From: Polyangia bacterium
GTDB taxonomy: Bacteria > Myxococcota_A > Polyangia > Nannocystales > Nannocystaceae
Length of the DNA: 64,000 nt
Reading direction: 5' to 3'
Assembly: GCA_030430565.1 (NCBI GenBank)
Contig: JAUIKS010000003.1
Span: 434,001-498,000 of the forward strand
A program made the translations under genes and the position numbers. Every line of letters starts with the position of its first letter. Position 1 is the first letter of the stretch. This document shows positions 10,315 to 18,828 of this stretch, one piece after another. The notes under the pieces are model-generated. The model saw only the letters and a program-made list of their open reading frames with translations, ran no database searches and was not told the DNA's origin.

Positions 10315-13300
10315 CTACTCGGGCGCCCGCTGCTCGAGATCGAGCAGGAGCCGCTCGGCCTTCAGGCGCAGGCGCTCGTCCCCGGTGACGCCGCGCGCGA
10401 GCTCGCGCGCGCGGGCGCGCGCCGCCGCGCGGGCTCGCGGCGTCACGCCCTCGCGCTCGTGGGTGGCGACCAGCGCCCGCGCGAGCGCGAGGCGAATCTC
10501 GTCGAGGTCCTGGCCCGACGCGCCCGGGCGCGTGCGCAGCTCGAGCGCGCGCTCGAGCGGCGGGATGGCCTCGGCGTAGCGCCGCTGCTCGACGAGCGCG
10601 GTGCCGAGGCCGTTGAGCGGGAACGCGAGCTCGGGATCCTCGGGCCCGCGGATCGCCTCCGTCCGCGCGAGCGCGTCGCGGTAGTACTCCAGCGCGCGCT
10701 CGAGCCGGCCGCTGGTCTGGTGGACGACGCCGAGGTTGTAGAGCGCGTCGGCGTAGCGCATGTCGTCCTCGCCGAAGCTCTCTCGGTAAGTCGCGAGCGC
10801 GGCCTCGTAGTGCGCGATCGCCTCGTCGACCTGCCCGGCGCGCTCGAGCACGTTGCCGAGGTTGGTGCGCGACTGGGCGATCAGCGGGTGCCCCGGTCGC
10901 AGCGCGCGCTCGCGGATCGCCAGCGAGCGCTCGAGCGCCTTCTCGGCCTCGTTCAGACGGCCTGCGTGTCGGTGAACGATGGCGACGTTGTTGAGGACGA
11001 TGGCGACGTTCGGGTGCTCAGGGCCCACGCGTCGCTCGTAGATCGCCAGGGCCTCGCGGTAGACCGCGAGCGCCTCGTCGGGCGCGCCGCTGGCGTCGAG
11101 GGTGGTGCCGAGCGCGGTGAGGGTCTTGGCGAGGTTCATGCCGTCGCCGCCCTCACGGCGAAACACGACGCGGGCGTCACGCTGCTCGGCCAGCGCCTCG
11201 GGGTAGCGCCGCTGCGCCGCGTACAGCGTGCCGAGCACGTTGCCGAGGCGCGCGCGCTGCCGCGGGCTCGCGCCGGTGCGCTCCTGCAGCGCGCGCGTGT
11301 GCTGGAGCAGCCGCTCGGCCTCGGCGGTCCTGTTCACGCGGAGGCCCAGCACCGAGCCGAGCAGGATCCACGCGTGCGCCCGCAGCTCGTCGAGGCCCGC
11401 GCGCTCGGCGAGCGCGGCCGCGCGCGCGAGCGAGGCGATCGCGTCGTCGTACTCGCCCATGACCTGCTGGCTGCGCCCGCGGTTGTAGAGCGCGCGCGCG
11501 GTGAGTTCGGCGTGCTCGCCCGACTCCGCGAGCGCCTGCTCAAACAGCGCGAGCGCCTCCTCGTGGCGCCCGGCGATGTGCAGCGCGTCGCCGCGATCGA
11601 GGCGCGCGTGCAGCTCGTCGACGAGCTGCTTCTCGGCGCCGGTGGGCGGCGGCTCCCCGGCCGTGAGCCGGTCTCGATCCGAGCAGTGCTCGAGCGTCGG
11701 CAGCGCCTCGGTGGCCTCGACGGCGTGCAGGACCACGCCCGCGTCCGCCTCCTGAAACACCTCCGCGATCGCGCGCAGCGTGACGAGCTGTCGATCGAGG
11801 CAGGCCATCCTGAGATCCATCAGCGACGCGGACTGCTCGCCGTGGACGCGCGTCGCCGCGCAGGCCTCGGCGCGGGTCGTGACCCAGGCGTCGGCGTAGC
11901 GGCTGATCGCCTCGGCGGAGGACTCCCACGCCCGGGCGGCGTAGGGCTGCTCGGTCGCCAAGAAGGCCTCGCGCGCGCGCTCCCGGACCGCCTCGTCCCA
12001 CACGCCCTCGAGGTGGCGCTCGGCGCCCTCGCAGGGCGCCGCGGCGGTGAGCGTGACGTAGCTGGCGTAGCCGGCGGTCCCGACCAGCGAGAGCGTCGCG
12101 GCCGCGCTCGTGATGACGCGGCGACGCTTTCGAGCTGGCTCATCAAGCAGGTCGTGGATGAGCGCCGCCATCGAGGGGTGGCGGGCGTCGGCGTCGGCCG
12201 CGAGACCGCGGACCAGCGCGCGGCGGATGTGCGAGGGGACATCGGGCTTGCTCGGGATCGGGCGCATGCGCCCCGCCATCACGCTCAGGCTCAGCTCCAT
12301 GAAGTCTTTGTGCGGGAAGGGGTGCTGGCGGTAGAGCGCCTCGAACAGCGCGACGCAGAAGCTGAATTGGTCGGAGCGCTCGTCGACGCGTACGCCCATA
12401 TGCTGCTCTGGCGCCATATAGGCGGGCGTCCCGACCAGCGCGCCGGTCCGGGTCAGGCGCGAGACCCCAGAGAGCGAGGCCTTGGCCGTCAGCGCCGGGT
12501 CGGTCATGGTCCCGAGGGCGTCGCTGGGAGCTTCGTCCTCGGCGTACGCGGCCTTGGCGGTGTCCTCCTCGGCGAGGTCGACGGTCGAGGTCGCCGGCGC
12601 GCTGACGCGCGCCTCGCGGAGCGCTCGCGGGTCGACGACGATCGGGTCCTCGTGCACCGTCTCGCGCCAGGCCTCGTCGGTCTCGTCGAAGGCGTCGATC
12701 GTGCCCTCGTTGCCCATCGGCGGCGTCCTGGTGTTCGGCGCGAGCGGGGCCGGCTTCGGCGCTGGCGGCTCGACGCGCGCCAGCTCGTCGCTCGGCGCCA
12801 CGTCGATCGCCCGCGCGATCCCGAAGTCGACGACGCACACCCGCCCGTCGTCGCCGACGAGCACGTTGTCTGGCTTAAAGTCGCGGTGGACGAGGCCGGC
12901 GGCGTGGGCCGCCGCGAGCCCGCGGCCGGCGTCGGTGAACACCGCGAGGATCTCCGCGACGCTGCGCCTCTGTCTCTTTAGCCATGTCTTGAGGTTGACG
13001 CCCTCGATCAGCTCCATCGCCAGGTACACGAGGTCATCGAGCGAGTCGGCGTCGTGCACGGTCACGACGTTGGGGTGCGAGAGCCGGGCGAGCGCCTGGG
13101 CCTCGCGCAGCAGCCGCGCCGCGACGCTCGCCGGGTTCACGCCCGGCTTCGCGCGCATGAGCTTGAGCGCGATGCGGCGGTCGAGCTTGGGATCGTACGC
13201 GGTGTAGACGACCCCCATCGCGCCCGAGCCGAGCCGGTCGAGGATCGTGTAGCGGTCGACCTGCGTGCCGCGCTCGAGCTCGAGCGCGGACGTCTCTTCT

Positions 13301-13395
13301 TGATCATCGAGCGCGAGCGGCGACTGGAGCAGCGTTTCGGCGCCGGTGAATTGCTGCATCGCCTGGCCCGCGCTGGCGCGAACGTCGGCCGTCAC
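10315..13395 (-). CDS. Ser/Thr protein kinase with transmembrane segment and TPR array
   Basis: 1026 residues. Kinase domain from about residue 48: glycine loop LGSGAMGVVY, VAIK-type Lys in IALKLM, catalytic HRDFKPDN, DFG in VVDFGIAR, APE in TPAYMAPEQ. An acidic Pro/Glu/Thr-rich insert of roughly 130 residues separates DFG from APE, an unusually long activation segment. A single transmembrane helix (about 435-455) divides the cytoplasmic kinase from a 570-residue TPR region with repeated 42-residue units (EHPNVAIVLNNVAIVHRHAG and similar), a common myxobacterial sensor-kinase plan. It is an intact relative of the split kinase at 39217-62600 and served as a template for recognising those fragments. 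Confidence 0.95.
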   Translation of the reverse strand: MTADVRASAGQAMQQFTGAETLLQSPLALDDQEETSALELERGTQVDRYTILDRLGSGAMGVVYTAYDPKLDRRIALKLMRAKPGVNPASVAARLLREAQALARLSHPNVVTVHDADSLDDLVYLAMELIEGVNLKTWLKRQRRSVAEILAVFTDAGRGLAAAHAAGLVHRDFKPDNVLVGDDGRVCVVDFGIARAIDVAPSDELARVEPPAPKPAPLAPNTRTPPMGNEGTIDAFDETDEAWRETVHEDPIVVDPRALREARVSAPATSTVDLAEEDTAKAAYAEDEAPSDALGTMTDPALTAKASLSGVSRLTRTGALVGTPAYMAPEQHMGVRVDERSDQFSFCVALFEALYRQHPFPHKDFMELSLSVMAGRMRPIPSKPDVPSHIRRALVRGLAADADARHPSMAALIHDLLDEPARKRRRVITSAAATLSLVGTAGYASYVTLTAAAPCEGAERHLEGVWDEAVRERAREAFLATEQPYAARAWESSAEAISRYADAWVTTRAEACAATRVHGEQSASLMDLRMACLDRQLVTLRAIAEVFQEADAGVVLHAVEATEALPTLEHCSDRDRLTAGEPPPTGAEKQLVDELHARLDRGDALHIAGRHEEALALFEQALAESGEHAELTARALYNRGRSQQVMGEYDDAIASLARAAALAERAGLDELRAHAWILLGSVLGLRVNRTAEAERLLQHTRALQERTGASPRQRARLGNVLGTLYAAQRRYPEALAEQRDARVVFRREGGDGMNLAKTLTALGTTLDASGAPDEALAVYREALAIYERRVGPEHPNVAIVLNNVAIVHRHAGRLNEAEKALERSLAIRERALRPGHPLIAQSRTNLGNVLERAGQVDEAIAHYEAALATYRESFGEDDMRYADALYNLGVVHQTSGRLERALEYYRDALARTEAIRGPEDPELAFPLNGLGTALVEQRRYAEAIPPLERALELRTRPGASGQDLDEIRLALARALVATHEREGVTPRARAAARARARELARGVTGDERLRLKAERLLLDLEQRAPE

Positions 13396-13683
13396 GTCTC
13401 GATGGTAACAGGTCGACCTGTACCAGGGAGCAGGCTCATAAGGACAGCTGAGCAGGCGCCGGCGCTGTTTCGACCGGCGCGCGAGGCGAGATTTCGCGCC
13501 TGCTCACCCAGACCGCGCGCACGCGGCAGCGAGCTCGAGGACGCGTACGCCCAGGCCGACGCCGAGATTCCAGCGCGGCGCAGTGTAGTGCTCACGTCGC
13601 GAAATCCGTCGCGGCGGGAACCTTCGCGCGAGCCCGCTGTCACTCACTGCGACATGCCGGGCGGACCTCGAGACACCAAGATC

Positions 13684-15735
13684 ATGCGTCGTCGTCGTCG
13701 TCGCGCGGGCCGAGCCGCCGCGCTGCTGCTCGTCGGCGCGGCGCTCACAGGCGCGGGGGCGGCCCACGCGGACACGGTCAGCGGGACGCGCTCGTCGAAG
13801 CTGCACGAGCGAAGCCACGAGATCGTCGTCACCCTCGATCACGGGCACGCGACCCTGCGAGTCCGTCGCGGGCTGTATAACGGCGGCGAGCGGCACGACC
13901 AGGCCGAGCTGTGGATCGACGTGCCGGAGACCGCGGTCGCGACCGGGCTGCGCACGCGGGGTGAGCTCGCGGGGCGGCCGAGGTGGTTCGCGGGCAAGCT
14001 GCTCGAGGCGGAGCTCGCCGCCGCGCGCTACCGGGAGCTGACGGGGATCGGCGGCTACTACCCCAAGGACCCGGCGCTGCTCTCGTGGCGCAGCCAAGAG
14101 CGCCTGGCGCTGCAGGTCTTCCCGGTCGCGCCGAGCAGCGAGAAGATGATCGAGTACACCTTCACCATGCCCGCGCGCTACGAGGACGGGCGCTACCGCG
14201 TGCACCTGCCGCAGCTCGGGACCGGCGAGCGGACCGCGACCTACACCCTCGAGCCCGCTCACCCGCGCGATCAGCTGTTCATCGGCGATCGACCGGTCGT
14301 CTCCGGCAAGCAGGTGATCCCGGGCCGTGACGGCTTCGAGCTGTCGCTCGGGCGCGCGGACGCGCCGTGGATCGAGGGCCGGCTGGGGGTCTCGAGCACC
14401 GGCGAGCGGTCGCTCGTGCACTTCGCCCTCGACGGCTCGCGCGAGTTTTCGAAGATCCCGGACAACGCCCACGTCGTCGTGGTGATCGACGCGTCGCGCT
14501 CGCGGGCGGAGGACGACCTGGGGGCGTCGTACTCGGCCGCGCGCGCCTACATCGACAGCTTTCAGCGCGCCCAGGAGGCGCCGGGGGCGAAGCGCGGCCG
14601 CAAGGGCGCGCGGGTCGAGCTGCTGACCTTTGATCGCGCGGTCCACCGGCACACCCGCGGTTTCGAGAAAGTCGCGAAGGCCGCGGCGCGGCTCGAGGGC
14701 CTCGAGCGCGACCGGGGCAACGGCAGCGCGCTCGACGAGGCGCTCGCGGAGGCCGGGCGCCTGCTGGCGCGGGCCCCCCGGGGCGCGCCCCGCCGCGTGC
14801 TCGTGATCAGCGACCTCATCGTCCGCACGGGCCTCGAGGTCGAGCGCGTCGCCGCGCTGTCCAAGCAGACAGGCGCGATCGTTCACGTCGCGAGGGTCTC
14901 CGACAGCTCGCCGCGGGTGATCCGCGATGATGACGGGAGCTGGGATCGCGTCGCGCGGGTCACGGGCGGCCTGCTCTGGCGCGCGGCGGCCAACGAGCGC
15001 CTCGAGGCGGTCGACGCGGAGCACCGCGAGCTCTTCGAGGAGTGGGCGCGACCGCGGCAGATCGACAAGCTGAGCGTCGTCGCGCAGGGGGCCGCGGAGC
15101 TCTCGCACCCCGAGATCTTCCGCGAGGGGCAGGGATTCGAATGGTTCGAGCTACGCGACGCGTCGGTCAAGCACGTGCGCGTGCAGGGCGAGCTGTGGAG
15201 CGCGCCGGTCAGCGAGGTGTTCACGCCGCGGCGCGCCGAGGGCGAGCTGTGGTCCGCGCTGGTGTTCGGCGGCGAGCTGCTCGACGAGCTCAGCGAGGCC
15301 GAGATGATGCCGCTCGCGCTGCGCGGCGGCGCGGTCTCGCCGGTCACGAGCTACCTGGCGATTGAGCCAGGTGTGCGCCCCTCGACCGAGGGCCTCGAGT
15401 GGGGCGAGGGGTCCGGCGCGGGCTTCGGCGGGTTTGGCAGGAGGGTGCCGCGGGTCCGCCAGGCGAGGGCCAGGGTCGCGGGCGCGCCCCCCGATCGCCA
15501 AGGCTGGCTCGAAGACCAGCTCGGTCACGCCTGGCGCGTGTGCGGCGGGCAGGGGCGCGTCGGCGCGGTCGAGCTCGAGTCGACCTGGCGCGAGGTCGTC
15601 GAGGTCCGCAGCGTCACCGTCGAGGGCGCGCCCGAGCCGGTGCTCGAGACCTGCGTGCGCGAGGCGAGCTGGGGCCTCGACCTGCCGCCGATGTTCACCC
15701 AGGCGCGCATGGGCTGGACGGTTCGGCTCCGCTGA
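13684..15735 (+). CDS. VIT domain / von Willebrand factor A domain protein, exported
   Basis: 683 residues from ATG 13684, chosen because it gives a clean signal peptide (six arginines, then AALLLVGAALTGAGAAHA); ATG 13654 in frame is an alternative. An inter-alpha-trypsin-type VIT region follows (about 30-200: LYNGGERHDQAELWIDVPE, LEAELAAARYRELTG), then a VWA domain starting VVVVIDASRSRAEDD with a MIDAS-like DxSxS, and a C-terminal segment of about 80 residues resembling the conserved tail of gliding-motility AgmX-like proteins. Probably a periplasmic or surface adhesion/complex-assembly protein. Divergent from the kinase gene; the 288-base gap shows no obvious operator. Confidence 0.88.
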   Translation: MRRRRRRAGRAAALLLVGAALTGAGAAHADTVSGTRSSKLHERSHEIVVTLDHGHATLRVRRGLYNGGERHDQAELWIDVPETAVATGLRTRGELAGRPRWFAGKLLEAELAAARYRELTGIGGYYPKDPALLSWRSQERLALQVFPVAPSSEKMIEYTFTMPARYEDGRYRVHLPQLGTGERTATYTLEPAHPRDQLFIGDRPVVSGKQVIPGRDGFELSLGRADAPWIEGRLGVSSTGERSLVHFALDGSREFSKIPDNAHVVVVIDASRSRAEDDLGASYSAARAYIDSFQRAQEAPGAKRGRKGARVELLTFDRAVHRHTRGFEKVAKAAARLEGLERDRGNGSALDEALAEAGRLLARAPRGAPRRVLVISDLIVRTGLEVERVAALSKQTGAIVHVARVSDSSPRVIRDDDGSWDRVARVTGGLLWRAAANERLEAVDAEHRELFEEWARPRQIDKLSVVAQGAAELSHPEIFREGQGFEWFELRDASVKHVRVQGELWSAPVSEVFTPRRAEGELWSALVFGGELLDELSEAEMMPLALRGGAVSPVTSYLAIEPGVRPSTEGLEWGEGSGAGFGGFGRRVPRVRQARARVAGAPPDRQGWLEDQLGHAWRVCGGQGRVGAVELESTWREVVEVRSVTVEGAPEPVLETCVREASWGLDLPPMFTQARMGWTVRLR

Positions 15736-15951
15736 TCTTCGGAGTTGTCGATCTTCGGAGACCGTTCATAGGGTCGCGCGCGAGCCAGGGAGGGGACGGC
15801 GAGCGCGGCGGCGCTCGTCCGCTTGTTCCAAACAGACGCTCGCCGCCCGGAAGGCAGAGGGAGCCTGCCCAGGCGTTAAGCAGCGACCCGGTGCCCGCAG
15901 ACTGTCGCCGCTCGAGACCGGATCTCGTTCGCGGATTTCGGGCTCGTCGAC

Positions 15952-17190
15952 TTACCACTCGCTCTTGATCTGCCCGGCGTTCGCCATCGCGATCGCCGAG
16001 ACCGCCTGGATCTCGACGTAGCCCTGCGAGCTGACCGGGTTGAGCCCGTCGGAGGCCTCCATGGAGGCGTCGGCCGGGTTGTAGAGCGAGGACGGGCAGT
16101 CGCGCTGACCCTTGAAGAGGAGGTTGCCCTTGTAGAGCCCGACCTCGACCGTGCCGGTGGCGTACTGCGCCATCTCGGCGATCGCGGCCCGGGCCGCGCG
16201 CGCGCTCGGGTCGAAGTAGCGGCCGTCGTAGATGTGGTCCGCGAGCAGCTTGGAGAGCTCGTGGAACATCTTCGTCGAGGTCCGGTCCATCGTGACCTGG
16301 TAGACCGAGCGCATGCAGTAGCCCAGCAGCTCGAGGCCAGGGGCCTCGTAGACGCCGCGGCTCTTGGTCCCGATCACCCGGTTCTCGCAGGCGCTGCGCA
16401 GGCCCAGGCCGTTGCGCCCGCCGATCGTGTTGGCGGTGATCATGGCCTCGTAGGGCGTGACGTGCTTGCCGTTGATGGCGACGCAGCGACCCTGCTCGAA
16501 GCGGACGGTGACGGTCTCGATGTCGTCGGGCGCCTGCATCGGCCACACGCCCATGACCGGCTCGACGATCAGGCTCGAGGTCTCGAGGTCCTCTAAGTCC
16601 TCGGCCTCGTGCGAGACGCCGGCGAGGTTGGCGTCGGTCGAGTAGCGCTTCTTCGGGCCGACCTGGGCCTCGATGCCCTGCTCCTGCAGGAACGCGACCA
16701 TCTCGCGGCGGCCGGGGAACTGCTGAAGCATCACCGGGTCGCGCCACGGCGCGTAGACGGGCATCTCGGGCGCGAGCACGTTGGTGTAGCGCTCGAAGCG
16801 GAGCTGGTCGTTGCCGCGACCGGTCGCGCCGTGGGCGAGCACCGTGCAGCCGTGCTTCTTCATCTCCGCGATCAGGCCGCGGACCGTGACGGCGCGCGCG
16901 ATGCCGGTGGTGTTCCAGTAGCCGCCGTCGTAGATCGCCTGGGCCTGGATCATCGTGTAGCAGGCCTCTGCCATGTCGGGCTTGAGGTCGACGATGATCG
17001 TCTCGGCGCCGGTCGGGCGCATCTTCTCGATGATGTCGTTGATGTCCGCCTCGTCCGGCTGCGCCAGATCGGCGGTGAAGCACATCACGTCGACGCCGGC
17101 CTGCTTGAGGCGCGTGGTCACGGTCTTGCTGTCGAGCCCGCCCGAGGCGCAGACTCCGACGCGTTCACCCTTGAGTTCGTGGAGGAGCAT
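15952..17190 (-). CDS. argG: Argininosuccinate synthase
   Basis: 412 residues. Catalyses ATP-dependent condensation of citrulline and aspartate in arginine synthesis. The PP-loop is SGGLDSKTVTTRL near the N-terminus; conserved segments YTMIQAQAIYDGGYWNTTG, HGATGRGNDQLRFE and YAPWRDP are present. Length is normal. ATG 17190 is clear. It reads the same way as the small selenoprotein gene 127 bases upstream, with a hairpin between them, so cotranscription is possible but attenuated. No other arg gene is in the window. Confidence 0.95.
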   Translation of the reverse strand: MLLHELKGERVGVCASGGLDSKTVTTRLKQAGVDVMCFTADLAQPDEADINDIIEKMRPTGAETIIVDLKPDMAEACYTMIQAQAIYDGGYWNTTGIARAVTVRGLIAEMKKHGCTVLAHGATGRGNDQLRFERYTNVLAPEMPVYAPWRDPVMLQQFPGRREMVAFLQEQGIEAQVGPKKRYSTDANLAGVSHEAEDLEDLETSSLIVEPVMGVWPMQAPDDIETVTVRFEQGRCVAINGKHVTPYEAMITANTIGGRNGLGLRSACENRVIGTKSRGVYEAPGLELLGYCMRSVYQVTMDRTSTKMFHELSKLLADHIYDGRYFDPSARAARAAIAEMAQYATGTVEVGLYKGNLLFKGQRDCPSSLYNPADASMEASDGLNPVSSQGYVEIQAVSAIAMANAGQIKSEW

Positions 17191-17272
17191 GGCGTCGGGA
17201 GGCTAGTCCCGAACCCCGCGCGCGCGCAATGGCCTCTCGGACACCCGGGTGCGCCACGAGGACCGCGAGCGA

Positions 17273-17290
17273 GCGTGTGTCGCCACACGC
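17273..17290. terminator. Inverted repeat between selenoprotein gene and argG
   Basis: GCGTGTG/CACACGC, 7-bp stem with TCGC loop, in the 127-base gap. It has no T tract on either strand, so it may be a weak terminator, an RNA processing site or chance in GC-rich DNA. Confidence 0.3.
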
Positions 17291-17317
17291 CCGCTCGAGC
17301 TCCGAACTCGGCGCCTC

Positions 17318-17656
17318 TCAGGCGATGCCCGGGAAGCCGTTTTTGGGGAAGCCGACGTAGAGGTGGCCGCCGATGCGCATCACGGGCGCGCGGAGGTTCC
17401 CCGTGCGCCCGAGCATGCCGCGCACGACCTCCTCGCGGTCGGCGGACGAGAGCTCGTGGTGCTCGAGCTTCGTCCCGCGCGTGATCGTCACGTGGGTCGC
17501 CTCCGCCAGCAGCTCCTCGGCGGCGTCACGCCCTAGCTTGTGTTTCGCGTCTACCGTCTCGCTGATCGTGAAGTTGTTTTGCGCGAGGAACTCCCGCGCT
17601 CGGGTGCAACCCGTTCAGCTGCGGCGGTGATAGTACCAATCGACTCGCTTTGGCAT
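17318..17656 (-). CDS. ArsC-family selenoprotein, Sec encoded by in-frame TGA (17615-17617)
   Basis: 112 residues if TGA codon 14 is read as selenocysteine. The N-terminus reads VDWYYHRRS, then TGA, then TGCTRAREFLAQNN. This places Sec in a UxxC redox motif exactly where ArsC/Spx-type thioredoxin-fold proteins have CxxC or CxxS. Downstream are conserved family features: TVDAKHKLG, a predicted helix AAEELLAEA, GRTGNLRAPVMRIG (the conserved cis-Pro loop R-A-P) and YVGFPKNGF. The frame stays open for 98 more codons to a normal TGA stop. A family annotated as ArsC family (seleno)protein has this layout and length (established knowledge, recalled and not searched). It probably acts as a cytosolic thiol/selenol oxidoreductase; substrate unknown. 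It is divergent from the potassium channel gene and upstream of argG. selA/selB/selC are not in this window. Confidence 0.85.
17581..17599 (-). promoter_or_regulatory. Candidate bacterial SECIS stem-loop
   Basis: In the mRNA, 15 bases after the UGA, lies GCGCGGG-AGUUC-CUCGCGC: a 7-bp stem (one G-U) with a 5-base apical loop containing GU, about 23 bases from the UGA. Bacterial SECIS elements need an apical-loop G/GU roughly 16-37 bases downstream of UGA for SelB binding. A second small hairpin CGGGU-UGC-ACCCG sits directly between (17601-17613). Confidence 0.6.
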
Positions 17657-17763
17657 GGTCCGTCGGTAGCAATCGACGCGCGAAAACGCAAGCGGCCGTA
17701 CGCGGCGCGAAGCGGCGCGAACGCCGTAACACGGGTTACTTTTGGGTCCCTTCGAGGTCTCCG

Positions 17764-18828
17764 GTGCCCGACCCCCAACGCCCGCCAACCAGCGAACTCA
17801 ACATCGAGGCGAGGCTGCAAAAGCTCGTGCGCGCGGCCGCGATCGAGGGCGTCGTGCTGCTCGTCGGGATCGTCGGCTACCTGATCATCGGCGCGCCGAA
17901 GCACGGCCTGGTCGACGCCATCTACATGACGATGATCACGCTGACGACGGTCGGCTACGAGGAGGCGATCGAGCTGTCGGGCAAGCCCGGCGCCAAGCTG
18001 TTCACCAGCGCGCTGCTCGTGGTCGGCGTCGGCAGCTTCGCGTACTTGTTCTCAAACCTGACCGTCTTCGCGTTCGAGGGCGGGTTCGGAATTCTCTGGC
18101 GGAGGCGCACGGTGAGGCGAAGCATCGAGAACCTGCGGGACCACTACATCGTCTGCGGGCTCGGCGAGACCGGCCTCCACGCGGCCATGGAGCTCGAGGC
18201 GAGCGGGCGCCCCTACATCGCGATCGACAGCGACGCCGAGCGCGTCGACGAGCTGCGCGAGTACCTCGGGGCCGGCGCCGTGCCGCTCACCGTGGTCGGC
18301 GACGCGACCGAGGACAGCGTGCTGCGCGAGGCGAGGATCGAGCACGCGCGCGGCCTGATCGCGTGCGTCCGCAACGACAAAGACGGCCTGATCATCGTCG
18401 TCACCGCGCGCCTGCTCCACGGCGATCTGCGGATCATCGCCCGCTGTCACGACACGCGCGTCAAGAAGAAGATCATCGCCGCCGGGGCCGACCGCGTGGT
18501 CTCGCCCAGCTTGATCGGCGGTCGCCGGCTGGTCTCGTCGATGGTCCGGCCGATGGCGGTCTCGTTCTTCGACTCCCTGGTCGGCTCGTCCTCGTCCGTG
18601 CGCGTTGAGGATGTCCCCGTGAGCCCGGCCTCGAGCTACGCGCACGTGACGGTCGGCGAGCTGCGGAGCCAGCAGATCCCCGACCTCCTGATCTTGGCGC
18701 TGCGCAGCGCCAAGGGCGAGTGGCGCTACAACCCCGGTGACGGCGAGGCGCTGCACCCGGGCGCGAGCGTGATCTTTATGGGTACGCTCGAGACGCGACG
18801 TCGTCTAGCGGCCATGCTCGCGCCGTGA
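17764..18828 (+). CDS. Potassium channel with TrkA-N (RCK) domains
   Basis: 354 residues from GTG 17764; upstream codons look non-coding. Two hydrophobic helices (LVRAAAIEGVVLLVGIVGYL and the one after residue 75) flank a pore with selectivity filter TLTTVGYEE. The cytoplasmic part has a Rossmann RCK/TrkA-N domain with nucleotide-binding CGLGETGLHAAM and acidic IDSDAER, followed by an RCK C-terminal (TrkA-C) domain. A two-TM, Kch/MthK-like ligand-gated K+ channel of the inner membrane. Its last 24 bases overlap the convergent gene 18805-19887. Confidence 0.93.
   Translation: MPDPQRPPTSELNIEARLQKLVRAAAIEGVVLLVGIVGYLIIGAPKHGLVDAIYMTMITLTTVGYEEAIELSGKPGAKLFTSALLVVGVGSFAYLFSNLTVFAFEGGFGILWRRRTVRRSIENLRDHYIVCGLGETGLHAAMELEASGRPYIAIDSDAERVDELREYLGAGAVPLTVVGDATEDSVLREARIEHARGLIACVRNDKDGLIIVVTARLLHGDLRIIARCHDTRVKKKIIAAGADRVVSPSLIGGRRLVSSMVRPMAVSFFDSLVGSSSSVRVEDVPVSPASSYAHVTVGELRSQQIPDLLILALRSAKGEWRYNPGDGEALHPGASVIFMGTLETRRRLAAMLAP

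Noticed and set aside
10258-12981. 907-codon plus-strand frame opposite the kinase
   Set aside because: Shadow of the kinase-TPR gene; Arg/Ala-biased composition and no known motif.
17318-17656. Reading 17318-17656 as a TGA-truncated pseudogene
   Set aside because: Sequence remains in frame and conserved after the TGA, and the TGA takes the place of a redox Cys with a suitable hairpin; selenoprotein reading fits better.
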